DNA of 64,000 nucleotides, taken from the NCBI RefSeq assembly GCF_021650705.1, contig NZ_CP087138.1, positions 2,418,001-2,482,000 on the forward strand. The letters are read 5' to 3'. Below are positions 37,862 to 47,376 of this stretch, piece by piece; positions within the stretch are counted from its first letter, which is position 1; every line of letters begins with the position of its first letter. A program made the position numbers and the translations under genes. The notes beneath the pieces were generated by a model that saw only the letters and a program-made list of their open reading frames with translations, did not search any database and was not told the origin of the DNA. Source of the stretch: Pseudomonas sp. KNUC1026 (GTDB lineage Bacteria > Pseudomonadota > Gammaproteobacteria > Pseudomonadales > Pseudomonadaceae).

Positions 37862-37888
37862 AAAAAAGCCCGCCATTGGCGGGCTTTC
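37862..37888 (-). terminator. Terminator after htpG
   Basis: On the minus strand AAAGCCCGCC-AAT-GGCGGGCTTTTTTC forms a stem with a poly-T tail (37862-37867 on the plus strand is AAAAAA). It lies 12 bases after the htpG stop. Confidence 0.85.
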
Positions 37889-37900
37889 TGGCAAACGACC

Positions 37901-39812
37901 TTACGCTGACAACTCAACCAGCAGCTTGTTCAGCCGCCGCACGTAGTCGGCCGGGTCTTTGAGGCTGTCGCCCGCGGCCAGCGCGGCCTGATCGAACAGA
38001 ATGTGCGTCAGGTCCTTGAAGCGATCTTCATCAGGCTCGGCGTCGAGTTTTTCGATCAACGGGTCGAGCCGGGTTGAATTCGAAAATCGGCTTGGAGTCC
38101 GGCACCTTCTGCCCACTGGCTTCGAGGATCTGGCGCATCTGCAGGCCCAGGTCCTGCTCGCCGATGGCCAGGATAGCCGGGGAATCGGTCAGGCGGTGCG
38201 ACACGCGAACCTCGCTGACGGCATCGGCCAGCGCACCTTTCAAGCGCTCGACCAGGCCTTCCTTGCTCTTGGCGACTTCTTCCTGGGCCTTCTTGTCTTC
38301 CTCGCTGTCGAGGTTGCCGAGGTCGAGGTCGCCACGGGCCACGTCGACGAAACCTTTGCCATCGAAGTCGGTGAGGTAGCTCATCAGCCACTCATCGATG
38401 CGGTCGGTCAGCAGCAGCACTTCAATGCCTTTCTTGCGGAAGACTTCGAGGTGCGGGCTGTTCTTGACCTGCGCGTAGGATTCGCCGGTCAGATAGTAGA
38501 TCTTGTCCTGGCCTTCCTTCGCGCGCTCCAGGTAGGCCTTCAGGCCCACGTCCTGCTCGGCGCTGTCTTCATGGGTGGAAGCGAAGCGCAGCAGACCTGC
38601 GATCTTTTCCTTGTTGGCGAAATCTTCGGCGGGGCCTTCCTTGAGTACCTGGCCGAAGTTTTCCAGAACCCCTTGTACTGGTCAGGCTCGTTCTGCGCCA
38701 GCTTCTCCAGCATATCCAGCACACGCTTGGTCAGCGCGCCTTTCATCGAATCGATGATCGGGTCTTTCTGCAGGATCTCGCGGGAAACGTTCAGCGACAG
38801 GTCATTGGAATCGACCACACCCTTGATGAAGCGCAGGTACAGCGGCAGGAACGACTCGGCCTGGTCCATGATGAACACGCGCTGCACGTACAGCTTCAGG
38901 CCCTTGGGCGCTTCGCGGTGGTACAGGTCGAACGGTGCGCGGGCCGGTACGTAAAGCAGCGAGTTGTATTCAAGCTTGCCCTCGACCTTGTTGTGGCTCC
39001 AGCTCAGCGGGTTCTCGTAGTCGTGGCCGATGTGCTTGTAGAACTCCTGGTATTCCTCGTCCTTGATTTCAGCTCGGGGGCGGGTCCACAGGGCGCTGGC
39101 ACGGTTGATGGTTTCCCATTCCTGCTCGGCGGGAGCTTCTTCGCCTTCGGCGGCCGGGGCTTGTTCCTTTTCCAGCTCGATCGGCAGGGCGATGTGATCG
39201 GAGTACTTCTTGATGACGTTGCGCAGGCGCCAGCCATCGGCGAATTCGGCTTCGTCTGCCTTCAGGTGCAGCACGATGCGGGTGCCGCGGTCGGGCTTGT
39301 CGATGGTTGCGACCTGGAACTCACCCTCGCCCTTGGACGACCAGTGCACGCCTTCGGGCAGCTGGCAAGCCGGCGCGGCGGCTGTACACGTCAACCTGGT
39401 CGGCGACGATGAACGCCGAATAGAAGCCCACGCCGAACTGGCCGATCAGGTGCGAGTCTTTCTTCTGATCGCCGGTGAGGTTCTTCATGAAGTCGGCAGT
39501 GCCGGACTTGGCGATGGTACCCAGATGCGCGATCACATCCTCACGGCTCATGCCGATACCGTTGTCGTCGAGGGTGACGGTGCGGGCGTCCTTGTCGAAG
39601 GTAACGCGAATGCGCAGCGCGGCGCCGTCTTCGAGCAGCTCAGGCTTGGCCAGGCCTTCGAAGCGCAGCTTGTCGGCGGCGTCAGAGGCGTTGGAAATCA
39701 ATTCCCGCAGGAAGATTTCCTTGTTCGAGTACAGCGAATGAATCATCAGGTGCAGCAGTTGCTTGACTTCGGTTTGAAAGCCCAGGGTCTGCGCTTGAGT
39801 GTCCGCGCTCAT
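37901..39812 (-). CDS. htpG: Chaperone HtpG (Hsp90), broken by three frameshifts
   Basis: About 636 residues after correction. The ATPase domain reads [29 protein letters not shown] (in part), [22 protein letters not shown] and [11 protein letters not shown]. The middle domain has [18 protein letters not shown] and the C-terminal dimer part ends [12 protein letters not shown]. Breaks: an extra G in 39356-39358 (PAAEGVHW expected), a missing T in the TTTT run 38659-38662 ([12 protein letters not shown] expected), and an extra C near 38065 ([14 protein letters not shown] expected). Each repair restores the family sequence exactly, so these are likely sequencing errors. A sigma-32 promoter lies upstream and a terminator downstream. 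Confidence 0.94.
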
Positions 39813-39867
39813 GTCTTGTCACTCCGTTTTGATTGCCAAGGCCGGGGCGTGCCGGCCGATGACAAGC

Positions 39868-39895
39868 AAATGGGGCCGGCTCAATCGATTTCAAG
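39868..39895 (-). promoter_or_regulatory. Sigma-32 heat-shock promoter of htpG
   Basis: On the minus strand, CTTGAAA (39889-39895) and CCCCATTT (39868-39875) are separated by 13 bases. This is an almost perfect match to the RpoH consensus CTTGAAA-N11-16-CCCATNT. It lies 56 bases upstream of the htpG start. Confidence 0.88.
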
Positions 39896-40011
39896 CCTGC
39901 ATCCCCAACGAAAATTTCCTTACGGATCCACGCTTTATATTGATCAATGAACGGAACCTCCCGAAGCGGGCAAGTTCGAACACTGCACAAACCAAAAGGA
40001 GTGACTCCCAC

Positions 40012-40293
40012 ATGAAAACTACTTTCGCTACTGCCCTGATCCTCGCCGCCTCGCTGGGCCTGGCTGCCTGTGACAACGCCTCCGACAAAGCCAAGGATGC
40101 CCAGGAGCACAAGGAAGCCGCCCAACAGCAGATGGATAAAGCGCAAGAGCACGTGAACGAGGCGGCGAAGGAAAACGCCCAAGGCAACAAGGACGCTGCA
40201 GAAGCGCAGCAGAAAGCCCAGCAGGAAAGCACGCCGAGCGGTGCGGCCCCTGCACCGGCAGACGCCACTACCCCGGCGCCAAGCAAGAACTGA
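40012..40293 (+). CDS. Small Ala/Gln/Lys-rich lipoprotein
   Basis: A 93-residue lipoprotein. MKTTFATALILAASLGLAAC ends in the lipobox Cys (residue 20). The mature part is a long charged helix (DKAKDAQEHKEAAQQQMDKA, then EHVNEAAKENAQGNKDAAEA) with a disordered Pro/Ala tail. The heptad-like spacing suggests a coiled coil in the periplasm. ATG 40012 has AGGAGTG. It is monocistronic with a terminator, and diverges from htpG. Function unknown. Confidence 0.85.
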   Translation: MKTTFATALILAASLGLAACDNASDKAKDAQEHKEAAQQQMDKAQEHVNEAAKENAQGNKDAAEAQQKAQQESTPSGAAPAPADATTPAPSKN

Positions 40294-40298
40294 TTCGA

Positions 40299-40326
40299 AG
40301 GGTGCCGGTGATCCCGGCACCCTTGT
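40299..40326 (+). terminator. Hairpin terminator between the lipoprotein gene and brnQ
   Basis: GGGTGCCGG-TGAT-CCCGGCACCC forms a stem of nine or ten pairs, followed by TTGTT. The T run is imperfect. It separates the convergent lipoprotein and brnQ genes. Confidence 0.6.
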
Positions 40327-40330
40327 TCCA

Positions 40331-41641
40331 TCAGGCGCGCTGAAGACGCGGCAGCAGGAAACGGTCGGCGATCACGGCCAGCAACAGTGTTGCCACAGAA
40401 GGCAGCAACCACGCCATCCCCTGCTCTGCCAATGGCAGATGCGCCAGCACCGAAGGCATCGAGCCTTCCAGCCCCGCGCCCTTGAGCGCATCGATGATCC
40501 CGAACACCAATGCCACCAGCATCACCGGCGCCACTACGGCCGCTGGCGAACGCCACAGGCTGTGCGCGAAGCTCAAGGCCACCAGCACGATGCACGGCGG
40601 GTAGATGGCCGTGAGTACCGGGATAGAGAACTGGATCAACTGGGTCAGGCCCAGGTTCGACACCAGCAGCGAAAACCCTGCCAGCACCACCACCAGCACC
40701 TTGTACGGGTAACCCAGCAACTTGCCGAAGAATTCGGCGCAGGCGCAGGTCAGGCCGACGGCTGTGACCATACAGGCCAGCGCGATCAGAACTGCCAGGA
40801 AACCGCTGCCCAGCGAGCCGAAAGTCGCCTGAACGTAAGCGTGCAGCACCTGCGCGCCATTGGTGGCATTTGCGGCAATGGTGTGGCTGCCCGCACCGAG
40901 GCGGAACAGGCTGACATACACCAGCACCAGGCCCAGCCCGGCGATCAGGCCGGCGATGATCGCGTAGCGGGTGATCAGCTGCGCATCTTCCACACCGCGC
41001 GAACGGATGGCGTTGACGATGACGATGCCGAACACCAGCGCACCCAGGGTATCCATGGTCAGGTAACCATTGACGAACCCTTGGGAGAACGGCGCAGCTA
41101 CGTATGCGGGGGTGGCCTCCCCCACGCTGCCGGCCGGCGCCATGAAGGCGGCGGCTCCAAGCACCACCAGCGCCACGATCTTCAACGGCGCCAGAAAACG
41201 CCCTACCGTGTCGAGCAAGCGCCCCGGGTACAACGACACCAGCAGCACGAGCGCGAAATACACAGCGCTATAGATCAGCAGCGGCAACGGCCCCTCGCCG
41301 GTCAACGGCGCCACGCCCACTTCGAACGACACCGTGGCCGTGCGTGGGGTGGCGAACAGCGGCCCCACCGACAGGTAGCACACCACCGCCAGCAGCGTCC
41401 CGGCACTGCGGCCGATCGGCGTGCTCAACGCGTCCATCGCGCCGCCGACCTTGGCCAGCGCGATCACGGTGATCACCGGCAGGCCGACGGCCGTGATGAG
41501 AAAGCCCAGCGCTGCGACCCACACCGAAGGCCCGGCCTGCAAGCCCACGATGGGCGGGAAGATGATATTGCCCGCACCCACGAACAGGGCGAAGGTCATG
41601 AAACCCAATGCCAGGACATCCTGGCCTTTCAACACTTTCAT
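40331..41641 (-). CDS. brnQ: Branched-chain amino acid transport system II carrier (BrnQ)
   Basis: A 436-residue LIVCS-family transporter that imports leucine, isoleucine and valine with Na+. It shows about 12 hydrophobic segments; the N-terminus has [24 protein letters not shown], where [14 protein letters not shown] is the family hallmark. It also has [19 protein letters not shown] 41641 has no good Shine-Dalgarno; upstream, a GTG-started frame rich in Leu, Ile and Val overlaps the start (see findings). It may supply leucine to the Liu pathway encoded 3 kb away. Confidence 0.95.
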   Translation of the reverse strand: MKVLKGQDVLALGFMTFALFVGAGNIIFPPIVGLQAGPSVWVAALGFLITAVGLPVITVIALAKVGGAMDALSTPIGRSAGTLLAVVCYLSVGPLFATPRTATVSFEVGVAPLTGEGPLPLLIYSAVYFALVLLVSLYPGRLLDTVGRFLAPLKIVALVVLGAAAFMAPAGSVGEATPAYVAAPFSQGFVNGYLTMDTLGALVFGIVIVNAIRSRGVEDAQLITRYAIIAGLIAGLGLVLVYVSLFRLGAGSHTIAANATNGAQVLHAYVQATFGSLGSGFLAVLIALACMVTAVGLTCACAEFFGKLLGYPYKVLVVVLAGFSLLVSNLGLTQLIQFSIPVLTAIYPPCIVLVALSFAHSLWRSPAAVVAPVMLVALVFGIIDALKGAGLEGSMPSVLAHLPLAEQGMAWLLPSVATLLLAVIADRFLLPRLQRA

Positions 41642-41973
41642 TGCTTGAGAACCACACTGAGGAAGGTACGACGGAGAGGAGGCTTACCTTTTGGGTGATC
41701 GACAGGAGCGCCTGGATCAGGCGCACCGTTCACCGCCCTTTGTGAGGGTGGCGAACGCGGCGCGAAGGTTACCGGAAAAGCCCTCGAGGCGCACCTTGAT
41801 GGCGCGCTGAATCGACTAACGCGCTACATTGGCTCGCTTTTAGGATAAATCCTGCAAAACTGCCTGAAGGCACTGGCAACGGTTTTTTTCGCCTGCTGTA
41901 AAACTTGTCCTAAAAACAAGGGTCTACCGCTGCATCGGCAGGCCTGCCGAGTGGCTTTCGAGGTTGGAGCATC
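41642..41973. other. Intergenic region between brnQ and a small gene
   Basis: No gene is recognised in these 332 bases apart from the Leu/Ile/Val-rich frame discussed in the findings (minus strand, from 41726). Short inverted repeats are present: AGGAT-AA-ATCCT near 41841-41852 and CTTGT/ACAAG near 41906-41923. The right part is AT-rich and should hold the promoter of the small gene at 41974. Confidence 0.5.
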
Positions 41974-42192
41974 ATGACAGCAGTATTGGTTGGGCAATTC
42001 CATGCACGCGACGCCGAAGGGCGCATCTACCCAGTGCATGAATACCATGAAGCCGTCGACTCGCCCGATGGCGCAACGGGCAGTGCACCGCTGACCACCT
42101 ACCGCCTGGCCATCGGTGACCGTGTGGCCCACCTGGGTGATGACCGCTTCCAACTGGTGCAGAGTGGCGTGGAGATTGTCCGCGTTCCCTGA
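41974..42192 (+). CDS. Small hypothetical protein
   Basis: A 72-residue protein MTAVLVGQFHARDAEGRIYPVHEYHEAV, partly quoted, with a DRVAHLGDDRFQLVQSG strand-turn-strand segment. It looks like an all-beta small domain. GGAG lies 8 bases upstream of ATG 41974. Similar short proteins occur in Pseudomonas without known function. It precedes the LysR gene by 63 bases and may be co-transcribed. Confidence 0.6.
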   Translation: MTAVLVGQFHARDAEGRIYPVHEYHEAVDSPDGATGSAPLTTYRLAIGDRVAHLGDDRFQLVQSGVEIVRVP

Positions 42193-42255
42193 GCCCGCAG
42201 ACGCCAGGCATAGCCTTGTGCCAGAATCGGCGCACTTAGCCAGGATGCTTCCCTG

Positions 42256-43149
42256 ATGCACTTGCGCCATCTCGAAGTGATCGATGCCCTGCTGCGCACC
42301 GGCAGCTTCAATGCCGCAGGTGATTGGCTGGGCCTGCCCGCCTCTGCTGTCGAATCCTTGCTCGATGAATGCGAACGCGAAAACCGCCTGTTGCTGTTCT
42401 CGCGTGTGCGTGGCCGGTTGCAGGCCACCGCTGAGGCCACGCAACTGCAGGGCGCTGGCCAGCGGCTGTTCGAGGAGCTGGAACAACTTCGGCGGCTTAC
42501 CGGCGAATTGCGCGACCATCACGCCCCGCCGTTGCGGCTGATGGCCTGCGAAGCCTTGATTGGCCACGTGCTGCCACACAGTGTGGCCGCCCTGCGCCGG
42601 CGCTTCCCCGACACACCCTGCCAACTGGCCTGCGCCAACCTCGCTCAGATGCAGCTGGCCCTGCTGATGCGCCAGTGCGACCTGGCGTTGAGCCTGGAAC
42701 CTGCCACCCACCCGGACTTGCAAAGCACCGTGCTGCACAGCGGCAAAGTACACCTGATCGCACCGCGCGGCTGGCTTGGCAGCCGGCAGCGTCATGCCAA
42801 CCTCACACTGCTTGCCGGCGAAGGGGTGGTCGCGCTGGAGCAGCCCGACCAGTTGGGCCTGGCGCTGGAGCAACGGCTGCGCAAGCTGGCACCGCCGCCC
42901 AGGCTGCACTTGCGCGTTCAAAGCCTGGCGCTGTTGCGGGCGATGATCGAGGCCGGCGAAGGCGTGGCATTGGTCGACCCCTTCACCGCTCACAGCGCGC
43001 GCCTGGCCGGGCTCGACCAATGCCCGGTGTCGCCTGCGATCGAGGTCAAGCTCTACGCGCTGCAGCGTACAGGTGCCGAGCCGGGGGCAGCGCTGCGCGC
43101 CCTGGGTGAGATCGTCAGTGAAAAGGCCAATGAGGCACTGGCTGGCTGA
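42256..43149 (+). CDS. LysR-family regulator (divergent DNA-binding domain)
   Basis: A 297-residue LysR-like protein. MHLRHLEVIDALLRTGSFNAAGDWLGLPASAVES is the N-terminal winged helix (shown in part); the effector-binding domain has LRLMACEALIGHVLPHSVAAL and VHLIAPRGWLG. The helix-turn-helix differs from the usual AA..L..SQ..VS pattern at several positions. Its target is not evident: it is convergent with the GNAT gene and lies after the small hypothetical gene. Confidence 0.85.
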   Translation: MHLRHLEVIDALLRTGSFNAAGDWLGLPASAVESLLDECERENRLLLFSRVRGRLQATAEATQLQGAGQRLFEELEQLRRLTGELRDHHAPPLRLMACEALIGHVLPHSVAALRRRFPDTPCQLACANLAQMQLALLMRQCDLALSLEPATHPDLQSTVLHSGKVHLIAPRGWLGSRQRHANLTLLAGEGVVALEQPDQLGLALEQRLRKLAPPPRLHLRVQSLALLRAMIEAGEGVALVDPFTAHSARLAGLDQCPVSPAIEVKLYALQRTGAEPGAALRALGEIVSEKANEALAG

Positions 43150-43153
43150 ACGC

Positions 43154-43702
43154 TCAGCCCAGCCAATACCAGAACAGCGCAATCTCCCGGGCCTGCGGGT
43201 CCAGGCCGCGATAACGCAGGCTGTCGATCCCGCCCAGCACGAAGCCTGCACGCTCGTAGAGCCGGCACGCCGGCAGGTTATCGTTCTGGGCTTCCAGCAT
43301 CACCCCCGGCAATGACCCGGCGCGCGCCCATGCCTGGGCCACCCTGAGCAACGCCTCGGCCACTCCTTTGCGACGGGCGGGTGCGTCGACGGCCAGCTCG
43401 TCGACATAGGCCAGGTTGTTCCAGTTGCGGCTGACCACGCAATGGCCAACGGGGCGCTCGCCGAGCCAGGCGACGAACACTTCACTGCCGGGCTGGCCGG
43501 CGTAATGTACGTACTCTTCGGGGTCGATGTCGTGATGCTTGCGGTAAGGCACCACCTGCTCCGCCGGCCAGAGGGCCACGGGCTGGCCCAACTGCGGCTG
43601 CAGGTAGGCTTGGACGATGAAACTGAAATCGGCGCCCAGCACATAGGCGGCGTAGCCGCTGCCGGCGACTTCGACCCGTACCTGCTCAGGCGCAGCGGTC
43701 AA
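43154..43702 (-). CDS. GNAT family N-acetyltransferase
   Basis: A 182-residue acetyltransferase. The acetyl-CoA binding motif A region reads YVDELAVDAPARRKGVAEALLRVAQAWA (in part, R..G.A), with GVMLEAQNDNLPACRLYERAGFVLGG at the end. The proposed start is TTG 43702, which overlaps the dnaQ stop (TTGA) and indicates coupling. No ATG lies in the right place. Substrate unknown; it could acetylate a protein N-terminus or a small amine. Confidence 0.85.
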   Translation of the reverse strand: MTAAPEQVRVEVAGSGYAAYVLGADFSFIVQAYLQPQLGQPVALWPAEQVVPYRKHHDIDPEEYVHYAGQPGSEVFVAWLGERPVGHCVVSRNWNNLAYVDELAVDAPARRKGVAEALLRVAQAWARAGSLPGVMLEAQNDNLPACRLYERAGFVLGGIDSLRYRGLDPQAREIALFWYWLG

Positions 43703-44457
43703 CTGGCTGCGGGCTCTGCCAACTGGGCCCAGAGCGAAGGGCCGCCCGCAGCCTTGGCGATGACTTCGAGCCGCGCTGCATGCTCGGCCAGCTCCGCTTC
43801 GCTGGCGCGCAGTACCGCCGCCCGCGGGCGGCTGGCGGGCAGGCGGCGAATGGGGCTGCCCTGCTGCTCGCCGCCCTCGCCGTCTGCGCCCTGGCCGGCC
43901 AGCGACAGGCTGGTCTGGCCGCCGGTCATGGTCAGGTACACATCGGCCAGCAACTCGGAGTCGAGCAAGGCGCCGTGCAACGTCCGCTCGGAGAGGTCGA
44001 CGCCGTAACGTTTGCACAACGCATCCAGGCTGTTGCGCTGGCCCGGGTGGCGGGCGCGGGCGACGGCCAGCGAGTCGATGATGGTGCAGTACTGGCTGAT
44101 GTCGGAGCGGTCGGCCTGGCCGAGCAAGGCGAATTCGTTGTTGAGGAAGCCGATGTCGAACGTGGCGTTGTGAATGATCAGCGTGGCGCCGCGAATGTAT
44201 TCGTAGAACTCGTCGGCGATGTCGGCGAAGCGCGGCTTGCCCTTGAGGAACTCGCTGGTGATGCCGTGCACGCCGATCGCGCCTTCGTCGCTTTCGCGGT
44301 CGGCTTGCAGGTAGACGTGGAAGTTGCGCTGGGTCAGGCGCCGGCGCACCACCTCCACGCAGCCGATCTCAAGCACCCGGTGGCCGTCGGTGACGGGCAT
44401 GCCGGTGGTTTCGGTGTCGAGAACGATCCAGCGATCGCCAGAGGTTTGCTGTGCCAT
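43699..44457 (-). CDS. dnaQ: DNA polymerase III epsilon subunit (3'-5' exonuclease)
   Basis: A 252-residue proofreading subunit. ExoI: RWIVLDTETTGMPV; ExoII: IIHNATFDIGFLNNEF; ExoIII: HGALLDSELLADVYL, with the preceding LDALCKRYGVD. The C-terminal tail ASEAELAEHAARLEVIAKAAG matches Pseudomonas DnaQ and is needed for binding the alpha subunit. ATG 44457 has AGGAG. A longer open frame reaches 45336, but that region is the liuE gene in another frame. In most pseudomonads rnhA is its neighbour; here it is not. Confidence 0.95.
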   Translation of the reverse strand: MAQQTSGDRWIVLDTETTGMPVTDGHRVLEIGCVEVVRRRLTQRNFHVYLQADRESDEGAIGVHGITSEFLKGKPRFADIADEFYEYIRGATLIIHNATFDIGFLNNEFALLGQADRSDISQYCTIIDSLAVARARHPGQRNSLDALCKRYGVDLSERTLHGALLDSELLADVYLTMTGGQTSLSLAGQGADGEGGEQQGSPIRRLPASRPRAAVLRASEAELAEHAARLEVIAKAAGGPSLWAQLAEPAAS

Positions 44458-44509
44458 GGGGGTGCTCCTGATTGCTGGCGCGGAGGATAGCATGGGCGAG
44501 CGGCGGACA

Positions 44510-45454
44510 TCACTGGCCCAGCCCGTCGGCCGAAGGTGCCTGCAATGCACCCGGTGCACTGGCCAGCGCCTGCCCCACCTTCGACCCGTTCTGCCGGCCC
44601 AGCACACTGCTGATCCACGCTCCCGCCTGCGCCACACGCTCCAGCGACACGCCGGTGTCGATACCCAGCCCCTGAAGCAGGTACAGCAAGTCCTCGGTCG
44701 CCAGATTTCCTGTCGCACCCTGAGCATAAGGGCAGCCGCCCAGCCCTGCGACAGAACTGTCGAACACGCAGATACCTTCAAGCAGGCTGGCATAGACGTT
44801 GGCCAGGGCTTGCCCGTAAGTGTCATGAAAGTGCCCGGCCAGTCGCTCACGCGGCACGCGCTGGCCGACCACTTCCCACAACTGGCGCGTTCGGCCCGGC
44901 GTGCCACGCCCGATGGTGTCGCCCAGCGAGATCTCGTAGCAGCCCATGGCAAGCAACTCGGCGGCGACCACCGCGACCTGCTCCGGGGCGACCTCGCCCT
45001 GATAAGGGCAGCCCAGCACGCACGACACGTAGCCGCGCACTTGCACCCCATGCAAGCGTGCAGCCTCCAGCACCGGGGCAAAGCGCTCCAGGCTCTGGGC
45101 GATGGAACAGTTGATGTTCTTCTGCGAAAACGCCTCCGACGCCGCAGCGAACACCGCCACCTCTTCGGCCCCTGCCGCGCTGGCAGCCTCGAACCCGGCC
45201 ATATTGGGCACCAGCACCGGGTAGCGCGTGCCGGCGCTGCGCCGGATACCGCCAAGCACTTCGGCGGTGCCGGCCATCTGCGGCACCCATTTGGGAGAGA
45301 CGAAACTACCGGCCTCGATGGCCGGCAACCGGGCATCGCTCAAGGCATCGCACAAGGCGATGCGCTGCGCCACGCTGACCGCCGCCTTCTCGTTCTGCAG
45401 CCCATCGCGAGGGCCGACCTCTACCACCCGCACCCGCGCCGGCAGGCCGCTCAT
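44510..45454 (-). CDS. liuE: Hydroxymethylglutaryl-CoA lyase
   Basis: A 314-residue TIM-barrel lyase that splits HMG-CoA into acetoacetate and acetyl-CoA, the last step of leucine breakdown. [18 protein letters not shown] contains the DGLQ substrate and metal site. It also has [14 protein letters not shown], the metal-binding [13 protein letters not shown], and the active-site Cys loop [16 protein letters not shown]. Its start overlaps the liuD stop by 4 bases. It is the last gene of liuABCDE. Confidence 0.96.
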   Translation of the reverse strand: MSGLPARVRVVEVGPRDGLQNEKAAVSVAQRIALCDALSDARLPAIEAGSFVSPKWVPQMAGTAEVLGGIRRSAGTRYPVLVPNMAGFEAASAAGAEEVAVFAAASEAFSQKNINCSIAQSLERFAPVLEAARLHGVQVRGYVSCVLGCPYQGEVAPEQVAVVAAELLAMGCYEISLGDTIGRGTPGRTRQLWEVVGQRVPRERLAGHFHDTYGQALANVYASLLEGICVFDSSVAGLGGCPYAQGATGNLATEDLLYLLQGLGIDTGVSLERVAQAGAWISSVLGRQNGSKVGQALASAPGALQAPSADGLGQ

Positions 45455-47376
45455 GGTGAAGGCTCCAGGCTGACCAACACGTGGCCTTCGGCAACCAGGT
45501 CACCTTCGCGGCAATGGACTTGCGACACGGTGCCGGCGTGGGGCGCGCGGATCGGGTGCTCCATCTTCATCGCCTCCAGCACCAGCAGGGTCGCACCGGC
45601 TTGCACAGCGTCCCCGGCGCTTGCCAGCACGGCAGCGACACTGGCGTTCATGGGTGCCGCCAGGCCGCCGGCGGCCGCCTGATGACCGCCCTCCTCCGGC
45701 GGCGCCTGGCGCAGCTCATGAAAATCCCCATTCCACTCCAGAAACAATGACGCGCCACGCACAAACACTCGGCACGGCTGGCGGGCCTCATCCTTGCGCC
45801 AGCACATACGCTCGCCTTGCAGCACCGCCCGTGGCGGCCCGCTCAGGCGCACTTGCCGAGTATGTTCGCCACTGCGCAACGCCAGGGTGCGCTGGGCAGG
45901 GCCGTTGAGGCGCCAACCGTTGTGCTCGGCCCACGGATTACAGGTGGCCGCCACCATCGCCTGGCTGAACCAGGCCTCAGCTGCCAGCGCCCAGAAGTCG
46001 TCGGGCAGGGCCTGGCCGCCTGCCAGCAACTGCGGCTCGTGCCGGGCAATGAAGCCGGTATCCACTTGCGCGGCAGCGAAGGCAGGGTGCGCGAGTACGC
46101 GGCGCAAAAAACCCAGGTTGCTGGCGAAGCCGCCCACGGCCATCTCGCCCAGCATGGCCAACAGGCGCAAGCGCGCTTGTTCGCGGTCCTCGCCCCAGGC
46201 GATGACCTTGGCCAGCATCGGGTCATAGAACGGCGACACCTCATCGCCCTCGCGCACGCCGCTGTCCACCCGGCGCCCGTCGCCGGCTACGGGCTCGCGG
46301 TACAGCCGCAGTGTGCCGGACGCCGGCAGAAAGCCGCGCTCGGTATCCTCGGCGTACAGCCGCACCTCGATGGCATGGCCGTTCAAGGGCACTTCAGCCT
46401 GGGTGATGGGCAGCGGCTCGCCCTGGGCGACTCGCAGTTGCCAGGCCACCAGGTCGAGCCCGGTGATGGCCTCGGTGACCGGGTGCTCGACCTGCAAGCG
46501 GGTGTTCATTTCCATGAAGAAGAATTCGCCGCGCTCATCGAGCAGAAATTCCACCGTACCCGCACCTGCGTAGCCGATCGCCTGCGCCGCTTTCACTGCG
46601 GCCTCACCCATGGCCTGGCGCAGGCCAGGCGAAAGCCCTGGCGCGGGTGCCTCCTCCACGACCTTCTGATGGCGACGCTGGATCGAACAGTCGCGCTCAT
46701 GCAGGTAGAGGCAGTGGCCGTGCTGGTCGGCGAAGACCTGAATCTCCACGTGCCGCGGCCCCAGCAGATATTTCTCCACCAGCATGCGCGCGTCACCGAA
46801 GGCGGCCTGTGCCTCGCGCTGCGCCGACGCCAGCGCCTCGGCCAACTGGCCCGAGTGCTCCACCACCTTCATGCCTTTGCCACCGCCACCGGCAGCGGCT
46901 TTGAGCAGCACTGGGTAGCCGATGCGTTCGGCAGCCTCGGCGAACGCCTCCAGTCGCTGATCCTCGCCGTGATAGCCCGGCACTAGAGGCACCTGGGCTT
47001 TTTCCATCAGCGCCTTGGCCGCCGACTTGCTGCCCATCGCATCGATGGCGCTGGCCGGCGGGCCTATGAACAACAGGCCGGCAGCCTCCACTGCGCGGGC
47101 GAACGCCGCGTTCTCGGAAAGAAACCCGTAACCGGGGTGCACCGCCTGGGCGCCGCTGGCGTGAGCGGCGGCCAACACCTTGTCGGCTGAGAGATAACTG
47201 CCCTCAGGCCGCGAGCCACCGAGGCTGATGGCACGGTCAGCGAGCTCTACGTGCAAGGCATCGGCGTCGATGTCGCTGTACACCGCCACGCTGTCGATGC
47301 CCATCGCGCGGGCGCTGCGGATGATGCGGCAGGCGATCTCGCCGCGGTTGGCCACCAGCAAGGTCTGGATCTTCAT
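45451..47376 (-). CDS. liuD: Methylcrotonoyl-CoA carboxylase, biotin-carrying alpha subunit
   Basis: A 641-residue biotin-dependent carboxylase subunit. Biotin carboxylase domain 1-450: [22 protein letters not shown] at the start, the ATP loop [13 protein letters not shown], and [14 protein letters not shown] middle linking domain follows, then a biotin carrier domain with the acceptor Lys in [10 protein letters not shown] at about residue 604. With LiuB it makes 3-methylglutaconyl-CoA. It overlaps liuC and liuE by 4 bases each. Confidence 0.96.
   Translation of the reverse strand: MKIQTLLVANRGEIACRIIRSARAMGIDSVAVYSDIDADALHVELADRAISLGGSRPEGSYLSADKVLAAAHASGAQAVHPGYGFLSENAAFARAVEAAGLLFIGPPASAIDAMGSKSAAKALMEKAQVPLVPGYHGEDQRLEAFAEAAERIGYPVLLKAAAGGGGKGMKVVEHSGQLAEALASAQREAQAAFGDARMLVEKYLLGPRHVEIQVFADQHGHCLYLHERDCSIQRRHQKVVEEAPAPGLSPGLRQAMGEAAVKAAQAIGYAGAGTVEFLLDERGEFFFMEMNTRLQVEHPVTEAITGLDLVAWQLRVAQGEPLPITQAEVPLNGHAIEVRLYAEDTERGFLPASGTLRLYREPVAGDGRRVDSGVREGDEVSPFYDPMLAKVIAWGEDREQARLRLLAMLGEMAVGGFASNLGFLRRVLAHPAFAAAQVDTGFIARHEPQLLAGGQALPDDFWALAAEAWFSQAMVAATCNPWAEHNGWRLNGPAQRTLALRSGEHTRQVRLSGPPRAVLQGERMCWRKDEARQPCRVFVRGASLFLEWNGDFHELRQAPPEEGGHQAAAGGLAAPMNASVAAVLASAGDAVQAGATLLVLEAMKMEHPIRAPHAGTVSQVHCREGDLVAEGHVLVSLEPSP

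Noticed and set aside
40241..41698. A 485-codon plus-strand frame over brnQ
   Set aside because: His/Gln/Arg-rich antisense of a transporter; brnQ motifs are on the minus strand.
45337..47376. Possible extension of dnaQ upstream of 44457
   Set aside because: The extra residues lie over liuE in another frame and do not match DnaQ; the AGGAG-ATG at 44457 fits the family length.
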